A program made the translations under genes and the position numbers. A stretch of 64,000 bases of DNA from Flavobacteriales bacterium (lineage in GTDB: Bacteria; Bacteroidota; Bacteroidia; Flavobacteriales_F; PHOS-HE28), in assembly GCA_016718655.1 (NCBI GenBank), contig JADKCV010000020.1:1-64000 (forward strand), given 5' to 3'. The notes under the pieces are model-generated. The model had not been told where the DNA came from. It searched no databases and worked only from the letters and a program-made list of their open reading frames with translations. Of this stretch, positions 7,946-17,800 are shown piece by piece; the first letter of the stretch is position 1; each line of letters opens with the position of its first letter.

Positions 7946-10817
7946 GCACAGCGACATCATCGGGACAAGGTGATACACCCGCAACCGTGTAGGTATAGTC
8001 GCCCGCAACCGCAGTTGAAGGATCTATACTTCCGCCAATGCTCGTACCACCTGGGTCGGTCCAGGATCCAGTGCCATCGGGGCTTCCGCCTAATTCGGAT
8101 AGGAGAACGACCTGCCCGCCCGTCGAACACAGGACCACACTATTATCAGAGCCAGCATCGGGAGGGTCACTGATCGTGACATTCACCGATGCGGACGAAG
8201 GAGGGCACGGTGCAATTCCGGGAACGTTGTAGGTGTAAATGCCTGCGGCGTGCACTGCCGGGTTGAAGGTGCCAGAAAAGGCTGCCCCACCGGGATCCGT
8301 CCAAGTGCCACCAGCTTGTGGCGCCCCCCCCAGAACGGTCAACAGAACGACAGGTCCGTCATTCGAACACAGAGCTATACCGCTGCTTGTTCCAGCATCG
8401 GCCACTGGTGACACGGTGACCGTCACCGTGGAAGATGCGGTGCCCGCAGCACAAGCTCCTGAACCACTGACCGTGTAGGTGTAAACGCCGGGGGGATCGG
8501 TCCCCGGTACGAATGTGCCCGAGTGCGCTGCTCCACTGGGAGTTGTCCATGTCCCGCCGGCACTTGGAGAGCCACCCAATTGGTTAAGCAAGGTCACAGC
8601 CGATCCATTCGCACATACCGATAGGGATCCATTCGTACCCGGGTCCAACGTGTTGTCCACGGTGATGGTCATACAATCCGTCGCCACGCAGTCGGGGTGT
8701 CCCAGTTGGTATACGGTCACGCAATACTGTGTGGTACCCGCCACGGTGGCGATGGGATTTGCGATGTTCGGGTTGCTCAGCCCAGCCGGCGGACTCCAAC
8801 TGTACACGTAACTGCCTCCCGGGCATGCGGCCACACCGGTCCATGCCAACCCACCACCGGGTCCCACCGGAGAGGTATAGACGGAGTTCCCACTCCCATT
8901 GAACAGGGCGAACGATTGTTCATCGTTGTAGAAATTACCTGTGGTGTAGGTCAATGTGATCACATCCCCTGTGGTCACAGGAATATTCACGCTCCCGGCA
9001 GCCCCATTGGCCAAGGTCCAAGAAGAAGCAACGCCGTTCACGGTGATCGTCACGCTGGATCCGTTGGAGCCTCCTAAGAGGCCGGTCCAGCCGTCGCCGA
9101 ACGTGTCATAGAGTGATAGAACGTAGTCGCAAGAGGTCGGGAATCCACCGCCAAGGACGGTCGCGTTCAACTGTACGGGCGTGTTGCAGGTGCTGGCATC
9201 AGGACCAGCATCCACATCCGGACCAGGTACGATGGTCAACGTAAGCGTCGTATCGTAGGTGCACCCGAAATTGTCGGTCACCGTGTAGACATAATCATAG
9301 TTGCCAGCACTTGGAGGTGCAACACACACACTGTTGCAACCAGCTCCGGTCGAGGTGATGTTCGGGCCGCTCCATGACGTGCTATCGCAACCATTGCCAT
9401 ACACCGGAGTGAAGCTGATCAGGTCATCATACAAGGCGGGGTTGAATGTCATTCCCCAGTTGCAGATGAATCCATTGTCCGATGCCCATAGGTCGCACAC
9501 TTCCAAACTCCATGTACCATTGAGTTGCGATCCGACCAACCCGTTCAACGGGTCAAGGCTCTCGTAGGTCCCACTCGGCAGCGTCCCTCCGGCATTGTCC
9601 ACCCAAGTACCATTGGAAGCGAACGGACTGAAGCAATAGGTGTAACATGTGCCTTGGTCGTTCGGTGAAAGGTCATCGTCCACAGGGATCCCTAGGAAGG
9701 TCGCGCCACCACCCTGCTGGTGCATCACCACGGTCTCTCCGCTCGGGCTGGTGATGCTGATCACGAGATCGCCGATGAACGAGTGTTCGATATCCATGCA
9801 GATGGACTGCAGTCCATTCACATTCATGAGGGTCGCTCCGGGAGGGAATTGGGTGAAGGTGAGTTCGGAGGAGAAACAATCACCTACCTCATCCGGCAGG
9901 AACACACCGCCCCCCAGGTCAGTGGAGGGCAATTCGTTCCATGTGGTACCGTTCACCACGCCATCGATACAGAGTGTCTCACCCTCACAACCGAGCAGGT
10001 CACCGCCTGTGCCGGTGAAGGTCGGTGGAGTGCCGACCAGGACCTGGAGGTCCACCCGGTTGGTGCTGGCACAGCCGTTATTGTCCAACAAATACAACTG
10101 GGCGGTGTATCCACCCGGTTGTGCGTAGGTATGGTTCACACTGACCCCGGCGTTGTTCAGCACCGTTCCGTCACCGAAGTCCCAGCGACGACTTGCGATG
10201 CTGAAACCCGGGGCGGCGAAAGACGCGGCGCTGTTGAAGGTCACGCTCTCTCCGGGACAGATCCGTTGAGGTCCTACCACGCCATGTGAGGCCGCGGCAG
10301 TTGGTCTCGCGCAGGGTTGATAGCATGTGATCGATGCGGCGAAGACACCCACTCCAGCACCATTCGATGTGAATGCCACGGTAAGGCAACCCGTACCATT
10401 GGATCCGGTCGCCGAGACCACTTGGCCCTGAAGACCACCTCCCGTCCAGGTACCCAATAGCGGTGCCGAAGTGCTGTTGCCATCGTAGATGACCATATTA
10501 TCGATGGGTGCAGCACCTGCAACGCTCAAGTTGAACGTGATGAAATCCAATGAAATGGCCCCACCCGGCGCATCCGGGCAAATGGTGTAGGTGAAGCTTT
10601 CGTTGTTCCCATATCCTCCTCCCCCTTGCCCGCCGCTGTCCAATAGAGCGCCAGCGCAGGTGTTGGTCGTGCCGTTGAAAATGGGGAAGGCCTGGCCAAA
10701 GGAGACCGCGCTGGATCCCATGCAAAGGACCAATGAAAGGACCGCGCGAAGGATCACGGTCAAGGACCTGGCATAGCCTGAACGGGAAAGCGTGTCCTTG
10801 GCGTAGTGTGGAACCAT
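7302..10817 (-). CDS. Giant repeat-rich secreted adhesin-like protein, N-terminal part
   Basis: This is the N-terminal 1171-residue open segment of a giant protein that continues to the left edge of the window. Visible in order: a signal peptide (about residues 1-42, ending near FGQA), a CUB-like domain (45-165, with the typical CAGALLDSGG start and YDGNST motif), a PKD domain (171-262, RRWDFGDGTV), a proprotein-convertase P-domain-like module (280-455, ICMDIEHSFIGDLVISI), a module with DTFGDGW (560-660), and from about 722 onward 79-residue repeats with the core ITLCSTD and GVYTYTV. The reading frame is lost near 7453, where a two-base gap changes VNTPPDPG into VNTSRS. The same N-terminal architecture is seen in the two genes upstream. 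Such proteins in Bacteroidetes are normally exported by Sec and then T9SS; surface adhesion is an inference. The C-terminal sorting domain should lie beyond base 1. Confidence 0.8.
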   Translation of the reverse strand: MVPHYAKDTLSRSGYARSLTVILRAVLSLVLCMGSSAVSFGQAFPIFNGTTNTCAGALLDSGGQGGGGYGNNESFTYTICPDAPGGAISLDFITFNLSVAGAAPIDNMVIYDGNSTSAPLLGTWTGGGLQGQVVSATGSNGTGCLTVAFTSNGAGVGVFAASITCYQPCARPTAAASHGVVGPQRICPGESVTFNSAASFAAPGFSIASRRWDFGDGTVLNNAGVSVNHTYAQPGGYTAQLYLLDNNGCASTNRVDLQVLVGTPPTFTGTGGDLLGCEGETLCIDGVVNGTTWNELPSTDLGGGVFLPDEVGDCFSSELTFTQFPPGATLMNVNGLQSICMDIEHSFIGDLVISITSPSGETVVMHQQGGGATFLGIPVDDDLSPNDQGTCYTYCFSPFASNGTWVDNAGGTLPSGTYESLDPLNGLVGSQLNGTWSLEVCDLWASDNGFICNWGMTFNPALYDDLISFTPVYGNGCDSTSWSGPNITSTGAGCNSVCVAPPSAGNYDYVYTVTDNFGCTYDTTLTLTIVPGPDVDAGPDASTCNTPVQLNATVLGGGFPTSCDYVLSLYDTFGDGWTGLLGGSNGSSVTITVNGVASSWTLANGAAGSVNIPVTTGDVITLTYTTGNFYNDEQSFALFNGSGNSVYTSPVGPGGGLAWTGVAACPGGSYVYSWSPPAGLSNPNIANPIATVAGTTQYCVTVYQLGHPDCVATDCMTITVDNTLDPGTNGSLSVCANGSAVTLLNQLGGSPSAGGTWTTPSGAAHSGTFVPGTDPPGVYTYTVSGSGACAAGTASSTVTVTVSPVADAGTSSGIALCSNDGPVVLLTVLGGAPQAGGTWTDPGGAAFSGTFNPAVHAAGIYTYNVPGIAPCPPSSASVNVTISDPPDAGSDNSVVLCSTGGQVVLLSELGGSPDGTGSWTDPGGTSIGGSIDPSTAVAGDYTYTVAGVSPCPDDVAVLSISINTPPDPGVDGAITLCSTDAAVALFAQLGGTPDAGGVWSGPSAVVAGNFDPATMSAGVYTYTVNGIAPCPAETATVTVAVNTPPDPGTDGTITLCSTDAVISLFAQLGGTPDAGGVWSGPSAVVAGNFDPATMTAGVYTYTVNGIAPCPAETATVTVAVNTSRSRSGWHHHALQHRCGRSALRTTWWNARCGWCGADPARWSLATSIPRR

Positions 10818-10965
10818 CTACGATGACCGGTCTTAACGTCCGTAAAATAGCGGTTCCAACCGTTGCCTTCTCAGGATCGACCACTTATTGGACGTAGTCC
10901 AACGTACCTTCTACCAAACCATCCTTAGGATCGATTGATGGAGGTCGGCAGGTCGAGCCGATCAG

Positions 10966-13386
10966 CTAGGGAAGTAGGCTTACATGTCCAAGGATGATCC
11001 GCTCTTGCTGGGTCAACGCCGAGCGGACCGCAAGCCGGTATGCATAGACCCCTTCTGCCAGCGTTCCCGACCCTGAGTTCCTCCACGAGCCATCCCATGT
11101 CGCATATCGATCGGAGCTTGCGAAGACCTCTTGGCCCCAGCGATCGAAGACACGCAGCTCGAATTCCTCCTCGGCAATATCATTCCCTGAAACGCCCCAG
11201 CGATCGTTGTCACCGTCACCGTTCGGCGTGAAAGCATTGGGTACGAGCACCAGGTACAGATCCTCCACGTGGACCACCCGCGAGCTGGAATCCGCACACC
11301 CCAATTCATTCCGTACGACCAGGCTGACCGGATAATAGCCCCCGATCGCTGAGGGGTATTCGATCACCGGGTGCTGTTCAGTGGAGTACAAACTATCGTG
11401 GAAGTTCCACGACCAACTCACCACATTGGGCATTGATAGGTCTTCGAACTCCACTTCTGGCTCCAGTACGGAAGGCGGCTGCGGCGACCAGGTGAACGAA
11501 GCACTTGGCACCGAGAGCACGCGTATCATATCCACGACGTTCGTATCCGTGATGCATCCATTAGGCCATATGACCTCCACGCCCACATCATAGTATCCCG
11601 GTGGACCGAACGTGTGGAACAAGGTCGTGTCACCCGAAATGACATCGCCATCGCCCAATACCCAGGTGATCTGCGCTCCGCCTGTGGTATCCACGAATTG
11701 GAACTCCACGGGCAAGGGTGCGCACCCCAGAACGGTATCGGCAAAGAAGGTCATGGGCGGCGTTCTGAGCAGCGTCAGGTCGGCGCACCGCGTCAAGGTC
11801 GGGGTCTCGCAGCCATCGTTCAAGGTCACACAGATCGTCGTGTCCACAGTAGGGACAATGATCAAGGAGTTGTCGCTTCCCGGCCCGAAACCCCAGTCGT
11901 AGCTGAGTTCACCGTTCCCTCCCATCCCGCCGAGAACTTCGAAAAGGACCGGTGTGCCATAGCATTCTTCCATGTCCTCCAAGGCATTCAACTGCAATGC
12001 CTCGAGCACCGTGACGACGGCGGAGAGGGTGTCCAACGGGCAGCCATTGGCATCCCTCAGTGTGACCTGATAATTCTCGGTGGCTGTAGGACCTACTGCG
12101 TGTGGACCACTTCCCACAAGCCCCTGGTCCCAGATCAGGGAATACGGTGCGGTGCCTCCGGCCGCAGTTGCGCTCAGGCTCGCAGTTCCGGTCAGGCAGA
12201 TGGTCGTGTCAGCAGGTACACCGGTCCATTCCAACGGTTCCGGAGCGAGTATCGTGGCCACCAACGTGTCGATGCAGTTGTTCCCGAGCGGTCCTTCGGT
12301 TACGATCACGGTATAGGTGCCCGCTCCGATGATCAGTTCATCCCCAAGGGAAGCGTTGGCCTCACGCACCATGACCCCATCGGCATCCCGCCAGAGGTAA
12401 TTCCATGGTCCACCCGTACCCGAGGTGACCACGTTGATGACACCGGTGCTGTCGTGGCACAATGCACTCATGATCGACGTATCGTTCTGGAGCACACTCG
12501 GTGCTTGTACCAACACCGTATCCGTACTTCCGCACCAGGGCTGACCGAACGTATGTACGCGTACCACGAAGGTGGTGGGTTCATTGATCTGGGTGAGCGT
12601 GTTCGGTGTGTTCGGAGTAACAGCACCCGCAGCAGGTGTCCATTGGTAAACTGGTGGTCCGACATTCGGGCCGCAGTTCGCTGCACCCTGCCAGGCTACG
12701 CCGGTCACCGGTCCGTTGGGTGAAGTATGGATCGTGTTCCCTCCTGGCCCGATCAATGTGAAGGAGTTCTCATTGTTCCAAACGGTGCCTGCGGTATAGA
12801 CCAGCTGGATCACTTGACCGGTCTGCACCGAAAGCGAGATGGAAACATCATCGCCATCGGGTAGGGTGTAGACCGTCGGGGAACCGGAGATGTTCACGGT
12901 GATCTGTGCGCCACCATCCCAACCATCACCAAAGGAATCCTCCAGGATCAGCGTGTAGATGCATGTAGGAGGTGGGGGAGGGTTGGCCACGATGCTGGAG
13001 AACAATGTCGCAGGGTCACTGCATGTAGGGCCGACCACAACGTTCGCATCGATCACCGGAGCCGGGGTCACCGTGATCGTGATCGTGGTATCGAACGTGC
13101 AACCGAAGTTGTCGGTCACGCTCAAGGTGTAATCGAACACACCGGGATCGTTCACCACGGCAACGGCCGAGTATGCGTCCAGCAGGTCCAAGCTGAGTCC
13201 AGGCCCGCTCCAACTCACCGAATCCGGTGTACTTCCGATCACCGGTGTGAAGGTGGTGATGTCCGGGTACAGGCTCGGGTCGAAGTTGATGGACCAGTTG
13301 CAGATCACCCCGTTGTCGATCGCTAATGAATCGATTAGCGTGAATGTCCAGGTTCCGTTCAGCGGACAACCCACCAGGTTGTTCAA
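10966..13386 (-). CDS. Large secreted protein, C-terminal part with gliding-type T9SS sorting domain
   Basis: This is the C-terminal part of the protein starting at 14657, separated from it by one frameshift; the frame is actually open up to about 13560, so the start at 13386 is only the first available methionine. Visible: the end of the P-domain-like module (CPLNGTWTFTL), an EDSFGDGWDGG module (from about residue 145), Ig-like stretches, two PKD domains (near residues 560 and 640, VLGDGDV and SWNFHDS), and a terminal CHU_C/gliding-associated domain (last ~90 residues, PNAFTPNGDGDNDRWG and VFDRWGQEVF). That terminal domain is the type B signal for T9SS export, so the product is probably secreted or surface-held. 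Its function is unknown. Confidence 0.8.
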   Translation of the reverse strand: MNNLVGCPLNGTWTFTLIDSLAIDNGVICNWSINFDPSLYPDITTFTPVIGSTPDSVSWSGPGLSLDLLDAYSAVAVVNDPGVFDYTLSVTDNFGCTFDTTITITVTPAPVIDANVVVGPTCSDPATLFSSIVANPPPPPTCIYTLILEDSFGDGWDGGAQITVNISGSPTVYTLPDGDDVSISLSVQTGQVIQLVYTAGTVWNNENSFTLIGPGGNTIHTSPNGPVTGVAWQGAANCGPNVGPPVYQWTPAAGAVTPNTPNTLTQINEPTTFVVRVHTFGQPWCGSTDTVLVQAPSVLQNDTSIMSALCHDSTGVINVVTSGTGGPWNYLWRDADGVMVREANASLGDELIIGAGTYTVIVTEGPLGNNCIDTLVATILAPEPLEWTGVPADTTICLTGTASLSATAAGGTAPYSLIWDQGLVGSGPHAVGPTATENYQVTLRDANGCPLDTLSAVVTVLEALQLNALEDMEECYGTPVLFEVLGGMGGNGELSYDWGFGPGSDNSLIIVPTVDTTICVTLNDGCETPTLTRCADLTLLRTPPMTFFADTVLGCAPLPVEFQFVDTTGGAQITWVLGDGDVISGDTTLFHTFGPPGYYDVGVEVIWPNGCITDTNVVDMIRVLSVPSASFTWSPQPPSVLEPEVEFEDLSMPNVVSWSWNFHDSLYSTEQHPVIEYPSAIGGYYPVSLVVRNELGCADSSSRVVHVEDLYLVLVPNAFTPNGDGDNDRWGVSGNDIAEEEFELRVFDRWGQEVFASSDRYATWDGSWRNSGSGTLAEGVYAYRLAVRSALTQQERIILGHVSLLP

Positions 13387-14657
13387 GGGTTGAACGCTGG
13401 TATAGGTCCCCGGTGCAAGTGCGGTGCCCTGAGATACAGGTATGACATTGGGTGTTGGTCCGTTCTGAGCGCAATCTGCCCATGTGCCATTCGGAGCATT
13501 CGGCGCGAAACAATAGGTGAAGCATGTACCCGGTATTGCCGCTGATCCGGGAGCTTCTTGGTGGCGTTCGCATCGCCGAGGAACGTGCCCAATCCCCCTT
13601 GCTGATGGAGGTTCACGCTTTGGCCGTTCGGACAGGTCATTGTCAGGACCATGTCACCCATATATGAATGCTCCATGTCCACACAAATGGAAGCGAGGTC
13701 GTTCACATTGTTCAGCGTGGCCCCGTTCGGGAATACCGAGAAGTCCAAGGAACTATTGAACGGTACGCCCACATTATCCGGCAAGGGGATAGGACCTCCC
13801 AGGTCGATCACCGGGAGGCCGGTCCATGTCGTTGGGGTTGATGCTCCGAAGAGTTGCACCGTTGCACCTTCACACACGGTCTGGTCCTCGATGGTGCCCA
13901 AGAAGCTGGGCGTGGTCCCGACCAGAACCTGCAATGAGGTCTGTTGGGTATTCACGCAGCCGGCATCATCGGTCAATGTCAACCGTACCAGGTATTCCCC
14001 GGCTTCGTCGAAGGTGTGCGACACGATAGGTCCGGTCGCATTGGTACCGTCGTCCAGGTCCCACGCATAGCTCACGATGGTCTGCCCAGTTGCTGCAGTG
14101 GAACCACTCGCGTCGAAGGTCAGCTCCTCATTCAAGCATACCTGTGCGGGAAGGTCGTGATCCAACACAAGGGCTGTCGGGACAGGCGGATAGCATGGCG
14201 TTCCACATTGGATCACCGCAGAAAGATCACCACCGCCGATCTCGTTGCTGGTGAAGTGGATGGTGAGACAGCCCGTAGGGTTGTCCGGCGTGGCACTGAA
14301 CACCTGGCCCTCCAAGTCATCACCGGTGAAACTGCCGAAGAGGGGTGCACTGATGCCGTCGCCGTTGTACACTTCCACTCGGTCCGTAGGCGCACTACCG
14401 GCGGTGCTCAACTCGGCGATCAGGAAGCTCAACGTGATGCCCTGACCCGGAGTATCGGGACAGATGGTCATGGTCACATCCTCATTGTCCCCATATGGAG
14501 CCAGTCCACCTCCTGGGTCGACCAATGCGCCCACGCAGGTGTTGACCGTACCGTTGGCCAGAACGAACTCCTGTGCCCGAGCGGCGGTGAATGCCGACAA
14601 CAGCATCACGGCACATCCGATAATTAAGTTCCTTGACTGGTTGATGACCGATCCCAT
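13383..14657 (-). CDS. Large secreted CUB/PKD/P-domain protein, N-terminal part (frameshifted)
   Basis: N-terminal part of a roughly 1230-residue secreted protein that is paralogous to its two neighbours. It has a signal peptide (residues 1-28, LSAFTAARAQ), a CUB-like domain (30-150), a PKD domain (165-255, SYAWDLDDGT) and the first half of a P-domain-like module (ICVDMEHSYMGDMVLTM). Real homology stops at LGDANATK near 13560; the remaining ~50 codons to the stop at 13383 are out of frame. One base added after that point would read EAPGSAAIPGTCFTYCF, matching the paralogues (for example IPGECWNYCW in the next gene), and joins the segment ending at 10966. Confidence 0.75.
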   Translation of the reverse strand: MGSVINQSRNLIIGCAVMLLSAFTAARAQEFVLANGTVNTCVGALVDPGGGLAPYGDNEDVTMTICPDTPGQGITLSFLIAELSTAGSAPTDRVEVYNGDGISAPLFGSFTGDDLEGQVFSATPDNPTGCLTIHFTSNEIGGGDLSAVIQCGTPCYPPVPTALVLDHDLPAQVCLNEELTFDASGSTAATGQTIVSYAWDLDDGTNATGPIVSHTFDEAGEYLVRLTLTDDAGCVNTQQTSLQVLVGTTPSFLGTIEDQTVCEGATVQLFGASTPTTWTGLPVIDLGGPIPLPDNVGVPFNSSLDFSVFPNGATLNNVNDLASICVDMEHSYMGDMVLTMTCPNGQSVNLHQQGGLGTFLGDANATKKLPDQRQYRVHASPIVSRRMLRMAHGQIALRTDQHPMSYLYLRAPHLHRGPIPAFNP

Positions 14658-14780
14658 GGTCCGACTGTTCCTCCTGATCTCCTCCTCGGTTATTCGTCCT
14701 CAAAGTTCGATCACGCCTATTCGCCTGCTCGGCACGATCGTCGACAGAATGGTATTCCCAGCATGGGCCCTATACAATGC

Positions 14781-14813
14781 GGAACGCGGTCATGGGTCAC
14801 ATCACCGCGTTCC
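14781..14813 (-). terminator. Hairpin after the 14838-18524 gene
   Basis: A 10 bp inverted repeat (GGAACGCGGT / ACCGCGTTCC) lies just past the stop of the gene at 14838. There is no clear T run. It probably ends transcription or stabilises the message between the two paralogous adhesin genes. Confidence 0.4.
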
Positions 14814-14837
14814 ATTGCGCAGGGTATATGGCTGTGC

Positions 14838-17800
14838 TTACTTGATCAGGGTCACGTGGCCCATCAGTTCCTTACGCGTTTGGGTCTCGATGATCTCGAA
14901 TGTGACGCGATACGTATAGACCCCCTGTGGCAGTACTTCGCCGCTGTTCTGGGCGCTTCCAAGCCAATGCAACATGGGGTCCACGGAGGTGAACACCACC
15001 TGGCCCCAACGGTCATACACGAGCATTTCAAAGTCGGTGATGCTGCCGATGTTCACGCTCATGCCCCAAGTATCATTCAACAGATCGCCATCAGGTGTGA
15101 AGGAGTTGGGGATGTAGGGGAGCAGGATGTCGTCGATGATCACCGTGCGGCAGAGCGTGTCCACACACTCGTTCTCATTGTAGCTGGTCAAGCACACCTC
15201 ATAGTTCCCGGGCTCCTTGTTGGAGAACACATAGGCCACATCCGGTTCGGTGGTCTGTAGCAGTCCAGCGATGTCCCACTCGTAGCGTGTTGCTCCGGTG
15301 GAGGTGTTGATGAATCGAATGCTCGGGTTGTTCACATCGGAAGGTTGTGGACCCCACATGAAGTCCGAGACCACAGGTGCTGGACCCGTCACTGTGATGA
15401 TGTTCGAACCGAAGCAACCCGCCTGGTCCTTGATCCATACTTGATAGAGCACCTCGCAGGCACCGTCCAGCACGGAACTGGTGGACCAAGTATTGGCATT
15501 GTCGAAGCTGTACTCCACGGCGCGCGCGTCCTGGACGATCACCTTACCGTTGCAATCTCCCGAGCAGATGACCGGTTCGTACGTCAGGTTGTCGATTTCC
15601 AATTGCACCGGTTCACTGATCAGGATCGAATCACTCGCGAGGCATCCGTTATCATCGGCCACTGTCAATAGGTATAGTCCATCGCACAGGTCCTCGATCC
15701 TATCCTCGCCTGCACCAGAGACCCCATTGGACCAATCGTAATCGAACTCACCTACCACGTTTCCGCCAGCTACCACCGCCCGGGCCATCCCATCGCAGTA
15801 GTTGTAACAGATCGCATCCGTCCAGATGAAGTCGATCGTGATCGGATCGGTGAAGGTCATTTGCACACTGTCCACCGTATTACAGAATGCACCGTCATTC
15901 TCCCTCCAGAAGAACCAGTGGGTTCCGCCCATACCGGGTTCAACGGTCACTACGGTCAGCGGAGCGAACCGATCCTCGAAGACGGCACCGGCAGGACCGG
16001 ACCATTCACCCACGCCGGTATTTCCCGGAGTGGCGGTCAAGGGGTTGGTCAGGTCGCATGAGATCAATGGTTCCCCGGCATCCGGTATGCCACAGCAAGT
16101 TGGATCATCAGCGGGTATCACAGTGATATCCAGGGTGGAGGTCGCAACGCATCCGTTCTGGCTGGTAACGGTGTAGGTATATACACCGCCGGAGTCGATC
16201 AATGTCTGGAACGTGTTGGCGAACACGTTACCCGTGGCATCCGTCCATACCCCGTCGGTGTCAGGTGTGCCAAGCAGCGAATCCGTCATCAGGAAGTCGG
16301 GGGTGCCAGCACAGAATTCCAGGACCGCGCTCAGACCAGCATCGATAGAAGGGTCCGGGATGACCTGCACGCTGTCCATGACCGCGCACTCAGGATTGCC
16401 GATCGGATAGGCGGAGAGGTAATACCAAGTAGGAGCCGTGACATAGACATCGGTCTCTGGATCGCTCGGGTCATCGAGACCATCGGTCGGGGTCCATTCC
16501 CATACCGTTACTGGAGCGCCTCCACCACAGGCTACAACGCCTTGGTATGCCACACCGGTATTTGGGCCGTTCGGCGAAGCATAGACCGTTCCTCCAGCAT
16601 CGTCGAATAGACTGAAGGAATTCTCGCCATTGAAGATCGTGCCCGCTGTGTAATTCAACGATATCACATCGCCGGTGCTCACGTTCAAATTGAACGTGAG
16701 TTCGTCGATCCCGCTACCTGCGATGGTATAGGGGGTACTGACCCCATTGATGGTCACGGTCAGGGAGGCACCACCGTTCCAGGAATCACCGAAGCTCTCG
16801 TAGAGCTCAAGTACCCAAATGCATGTTGTAGGAGGGCCGTTGGCAACAATGGTACCGGCCATGGGCTCTGGATCGCTGCACAAGGTGACGTCCGGACCCG
16901 CGTCGATCTCCAGTTGAGGAGCGATGGTGACCGTGATCGTGGTGTCGTAGGTGCAACCGAAATTATCGGTCACGCTGAATGTGTAATCGTAGCTTCCTGG
17001 GCCCGTCGGATCGGCTGAAGCAACCGTTGGGGTGTTGGCGTCCAAGGTCAGGAAGGGGCCACTCCAACCCACGGAATCGATGTCCGTGGTATCGATCGTC
17101 GGCGTGAACTGGGTCACCTCCGGGATGATGCTAGGGTCGAAGTTCAACGACCAGGAACAGATGAACCCGTTGTCCGCACCCCATAGGTCTGTGCTTTGGT
17201 AGGTCCAGGTTCCGTTCAATGGGCAACCGACCAGGTTGCACATCGACTGTATCGGTTCATAGGTGCCCGGGTTCAAGGACTCGTTCTCGGGTATCCCAGC
17301 GGGTGTGGTATTTCCTGCGCCGAACGTGGCATTGTCCACCCAGGTGCCGTTGGTCGCTGTTTCGCTCCAACAATAGTTCCAACATTCCCCAGGGATGGGA
17401 TTCTCGTTACTGTCGGTGTCATTCGGGGAACCGATATACGTTCCGCCGCCACCCTGTTGATGCAGGATGGTCGTCTGGCCGTTCGGACAAATGACCTGAA
17501 GCACGAGGTCACCCATGAACGTATGTTCCATTTCCACGCAAACGGACAGGATGTCGGCACAATCGGTCAAGGTTTGACCTGGCTCGAACTGGGTGTAGAG
17601 CAGTTCGGATGTGAACGGTGATCCGAATTCATCCGGAAGGAACACGGGTCCCCCGAAGTTGGCGTCGGGCAGGCCGATCCAGGTCACTGGCGTGACGACC
17701 CCGAGAAGATCGACCGTGGCGCCCAAACAGGTCTCCACACTTTCAGCGGTGCCTAAGAAGAGCGGGGTCGTGCTGACGAGGATCTGTAGGTCCACCACGT

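Noticed and set aside
1..8600. The tandem repeats as a CRISPR array or DNA-level satellite.
   Set aside because: The unit is 237 bp, coding, without unique spacers, and conserved at the protein level.
13540..13575. Programmed ribosomal frameshift in the middle adhesin.
   Set aside because: No slippery heptamer with a following stem or pseudoknot is evident, and the paralogue needs no shift at this place.
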